This document shows positions 61,938 to 64,000 of a stretch of 64,000 nt of DNA, one piece after another. Source of the DNA: Nonomuraea aurantiaca (lineage in GTDB: Bacteria; Actinomycetota; Actinomycetes; Streptosporangiales; Streptosporangiaceae); contig NZ_JAIWNB010000003.1 of NCBI RefSeq assembly GCF_020215705.1, positions 248,001 through 312,000 on the forward strand. The letters are read 5' to 3'. The position numbers were made by a program, and so were the translations under genes. Within the stretch, counting starts at the first letter, position 1; every line of letters begins with the position of its first letter. The notes below the pieces were generated by a model. The model was not told where the DNA came from, did no database searches, and saw only the letters and a list, made by a program, of their open reading frames with translations.

Positions 61938-62540
61938 TCAGAGTGTGTCTCGCCCGGCAGCGCTGCCCAGCCGATGCCGTGCGCGGTGATTGGCGACATT
62001 GAGCCGGTTGCCGCACAAGTCAGGCGTGCAGTAAATGCGGCGCCCCCCACGGCTGGTGTCGACGAACACACCGCGGCAGCCCGGAGCGACGCAGGCGCGG
62101 AACCGGCCGTGGCCCAGGGCACGGACGGCCCCGAGCAGCCCGACGCCGATGAGCGCGGCCAGCTCCTCGGCCGGCGAGGCACCTGGTGCGGTCGGGACGT
62201 GCCACTGCCACCGCCCGCCGGCATCGCGGTCCAGCACCGGGCTGAGACCGGCCCGCCCGGCCAGCACGGCAGCGCCGGCGACGGCCTGGTCCTCCGTCTC
62301 GGTCTCCACGACGCCACGCGCCTCCCGGCGCAGCAGATGAACCTCGCGGACGTCGTCACCGGTCGGCGGCCGCCCATCCGCCAAGGCGTCGAGTCGAAGC
62401 CCGTGCCCCGTGAGGAACCGCGTCAACGCTTCAGGGGTCGGCAGGGCCTCCCCGGCCGTGGTCTGCACCGTGGGTGAGGTATTGGCCAAGTCGCCGGCCA
62501 CAGCCGCCCCGAGGGCATAGTCGGTGATGGAGATCCGCAT
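61938..62540 (-). CDS. CGNR zinc-finger (ABATE) regulator
   Basis: The 200-residue protein has an ABATE domain (ALGAAVAGDLANTSP, and an Arg-rich helix) and the C-terminal zinc finger CVAPGCRGVFVDTS with YCTPDLCGNRLNVANHRAR. It is the first gene of a pair with the phosphatase. The A+T-rich stretch 62555-62590 before it (ATTAAATTGGATTATAACCC) is the likely promoter or operator. The regulator probably controls this operon. Confidence 0.92.
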   Translation of the reverse strand: MRISITDYALGAAVAGDLANTSPTVQTTAGEALPTPEALTRFLTGHGLRLDALADGRPPTGDDVREVHLLRREARGVVETETEDQAVAGAAVLAGRAGLSPVLDRDAGGRWQWHVPTAPGASPAEELAALIGVGLLGAVRALGHGRFRACVAPGCRGVFVDTSRGGRRIYCTPDLCGNRLNVANHRARHRLGSAAGRDTL

Positions 62541-62632
62541 GCCCTCTCTCGCTTCCTAGTAACCGATTAAATTGGATTATAACCCTTACATGGTGGCGAG
62601 GGTGCGGTGGTCGTCCGGTCTTGATGAGGTCC

Positions 62633-62995
62633 TCAGCCCGCGGCCCCGCAGAACACGTTGACGGCGATGCCCATGACCTCTTGCGTGGACGGGTTTCGGG
62701 TAGAGGGGTTGAGCGACATGGTCAGCGACTTACCCGAGTCGGAGCGGAACGCGAACGTCAGGTATCCGATCAGCTCGCCGCTATGACCCCACACCGTGCC
62801 GCATGGCAGCGTGTACGCCTGCAGGCCGAGCCCATAGGCGAATCCGACTTTCGTGTCGACGGTCGTACGCATGGCCCGCAGCGACTCGGCGCTGGTCAGT
62901 TTGCCGCCCAGCAGGGCGGCCATGAACCCCTCCAGGTCCGCCATGGTCGAAATCATCTCGCCCGCCGCCCAGTCGAGCGAGGGGTTGCGAACTGT
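62633..62995 (-). pseudogene. Serine hydrolase (beta-lactamase family) C-terminal fragment
   Basis: The frame reads NPSLDWAAGEMISTMADLEG, FMAALLGGKL, YGLGLQAYTLPCG and WGHSGELIGY, the C-terminal third of class C beta-lactamase-like hydrolases (WGHSGE-GY contains the KTG-equivalent box). The catalytic SxxK and YxN parts are absent. The upstream side is cut near 62990-63000, where a TnpB-type element begins. Confidence 0.75.
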
Positions 62996-63007
62996 TAGCT
63001 GTTGAGC

Positions 63008-63027
63008 GTGCATGAGTGTGCATGAGG
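63008..63027. repeat. 10-bp tandem repeat at the element boundary
   Basis: GTGCATGAGT and GTGCATGAGG stand in tandem just past the truncated hydrolase, near the presumed left end of the TnpB element. The rest of 63028-63443 holds no clear gene; it has a G+C-rich stretch and short hairpins. Confidence 0.5.
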
Positions 63028-63443
63028 TGTTTGTCGTTGGGCTTCGATCTTCGTGTGAACATGACGATGGGCCATGCGCGGGGTGAGTCCTCGTGCGGCC
63101 TCGCGGTGGCCGCGTGACAGCGTGCTCACGGTTGCGGCCGGGCGGGTCCAGTCGGTGCGATCGTGGTGGGCGTCGAGGCCTGTGGTGCCGGTCGCGTGGT
63201 GGCGAGGGCGCGCTCGTGGGGGTGTGGGCGGGGTTCGGGCTGCGTATCGCTCACCTGTTCGGCCCGGCAGGGCAACTTCTGGTAGTCTAACGGTCACTAT
63301 CGGTGAAAGTCCGGAGTGGATGGCGGGTGATCCGGGTGTGTCGGTGGGCGATGGCGTGGAGGTGTCGATCTCCTGGTGCGGTCGCCGTTGTGGTCGCCTG
63401 CGGGTGAACGTGCTCATCCATGTGGCGCTGGGGGTGATCGGGG

Positions 63444-64000
63444 ATGGCTGAGGCGTTGCGGCCGATCGCTGCGCCGTTCGTGGCTGCCGGGCCGTCCGGG
63501 GTGGCTGTCCGTGATCGGCTCAAGGGGTTGACGGCGCAAGATGAGCAGGTGTTGCGCCGGGTGGGGGCACATCTGGGTGTGCTGGCTTCGCGGGATCTGG
63601 CGGTGCGTTGTCGTGCTGGGCTGGAGCATTCCGCTCAGGCGTGGGCGGAGCGTAAGCGGGAGCTGACACCGGAGTCGTCGTCGCGCTGGGCGGGGGCGAT
63701 CACCAAGGCCAGCCATGACCAGTGGGCGCTGGCCCGCCGCTGCCAGGCGGCCCACATCCACGCCCTCGAGGCGGGTATCGCGACGATCGCGCACCGGCTG
63801 GCCCAGCCGATCGGCGCCAAGGGTTCGAAGAAGACGCCGGGCGGTTACCGCAGCACGCGGGAGTGGCATGCCAAAACCCGCCGCCTGCACGCGCTGAGTG
63901 ACCGGCTGCGGCGGGAGCGGGCCGACTACGAGGCCGGGCGGGTGCACATCGTGCGGGGCGGCAAGCGGCTGCTCAACACCCGTCACCACCTCCAGGTCGC
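63444..64000 (+). CDS. TnpB-family (IS605/IS607-type) protein, 3' end missing
   Basis: The frame is open from ATG 63444 to the window end (185 codons). It contains GLTAQDEQVLRRVGAHLGVL, LAVRCRAGLEHSAQAWAERK, SSSRWAGAITKASHDQWALA and VHIVRGGKRLLNTRHHLQV, as in actinobacterial TnpB-related accessory proteins. TnpB is an RNA-guided nuclease encoded by IS200/605 and IS607 elements. The catalytic DED and zinc finger lie beyond the window. An in-frame stop at 63435 fixes the start. No tnpA is seen upstream. Confidence 0.75.
   Translation, partial: MAEALRPIAAPFVAAGPSGVAVRDRLKGLTAQDEQVLRRVGAHLGVLASRDLAVRCRAGLEHSAQAWAERKRELTPESSSRWAGAITKASHDQWALARRCQAAHIHALEAGIATIAHRLAQPIGAKGSKKTPGGYRSTREWHAKTRRLHALSDRLRRERADYEAGRVHIVRGGKRLLNTRHHLQV

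Overview
The window is about 70% G+C, with dense reading frames, many GTG starts and ATGA/GTGA gene overlaps. Gene content (SARP-type regulator, class IV lanthipeptide synthetase, CGNR regulators, Zur-controlled znuACB, HrdB-like sigma factor) indicates a filamentous actinobacterium. The Streptosporangiaceae (for example Nonomuraea) fit best, but this is inferred from gene content, not from any database search. I saw no rRNA, tRNA or CRISPR array.

Conserved blocks: recO-uppS (10.4-11.9 kb), with a CDP-alcohol phosphotransferase pair divergent from it; zur-znuB-znuC-znuA (39.1-42.1 kb); glyS (43.0-44.4 kb); a stand-alone cytochrome b divergent from pyruvate phosphate dikinase (44.6-48.8 kb); and an M48 protease, dGTPase, ferredoxin reductase, dnaG and a sigma-70 gene (52.7-61.2 kb). 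In Streptomyces, as I recall it, recO, uppS, zur and the zinc transporter are neighbours. The 27 kb between uppS and zur therefore look like accessory insertion.

Accessory region 12-39 kb: an SDR/MerR pair; a large secreted subtilisin; a class IV lanthipeptide operon (synthetase, 37-residue precursor at 20230-20343, ABC exporter, orphan histidine kinase); a Cys-nucleophile alpha/beta hydrolase; a DehI-like protein; a methyltransferase divergent from an XRE-cupin regulator; a GntR regulator; two WXG100-like proteins; a secreted metzincin with a lipoprotein; an FAD monooxygenase; a 1052-residue SARP regulator; and a MarR/monooxygenase pair around a long operator. Several decayed genes lie here (SDR, alpha/beta hydrolase, GNAT and LuxR fragments).

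Left end (0-8 kb): a partial four-helix membrane protein, a GH16 glucanase with two LacI-type operators, a von Willebrand-like lipoprotein coupled to a coiled-coil protein, and a membrane-anchored P-loop NTPase with TPR-like repeats. Right end (48.8-52.6 kb and 61.2-64 kb): an ECF sigma-factor gene apparently split by a tannase gene, an amidase, a dual-specificity phosphatase with a CGNR regulator, and a serine-hydrolase gene cut off by a TnpB-type element that runs off the window.

Most notable: (1) the lanthipeptide precursor; (2) a fourfold 26-bp repeat between znuA and znuC that forms three nine-codon micro-ORFs linked by ATGA overlaps; (3) a perfect 40-bp A+T-rich palindrome between the cytochrome b and ppdK genes, made of two overlapping DasR-like sites.
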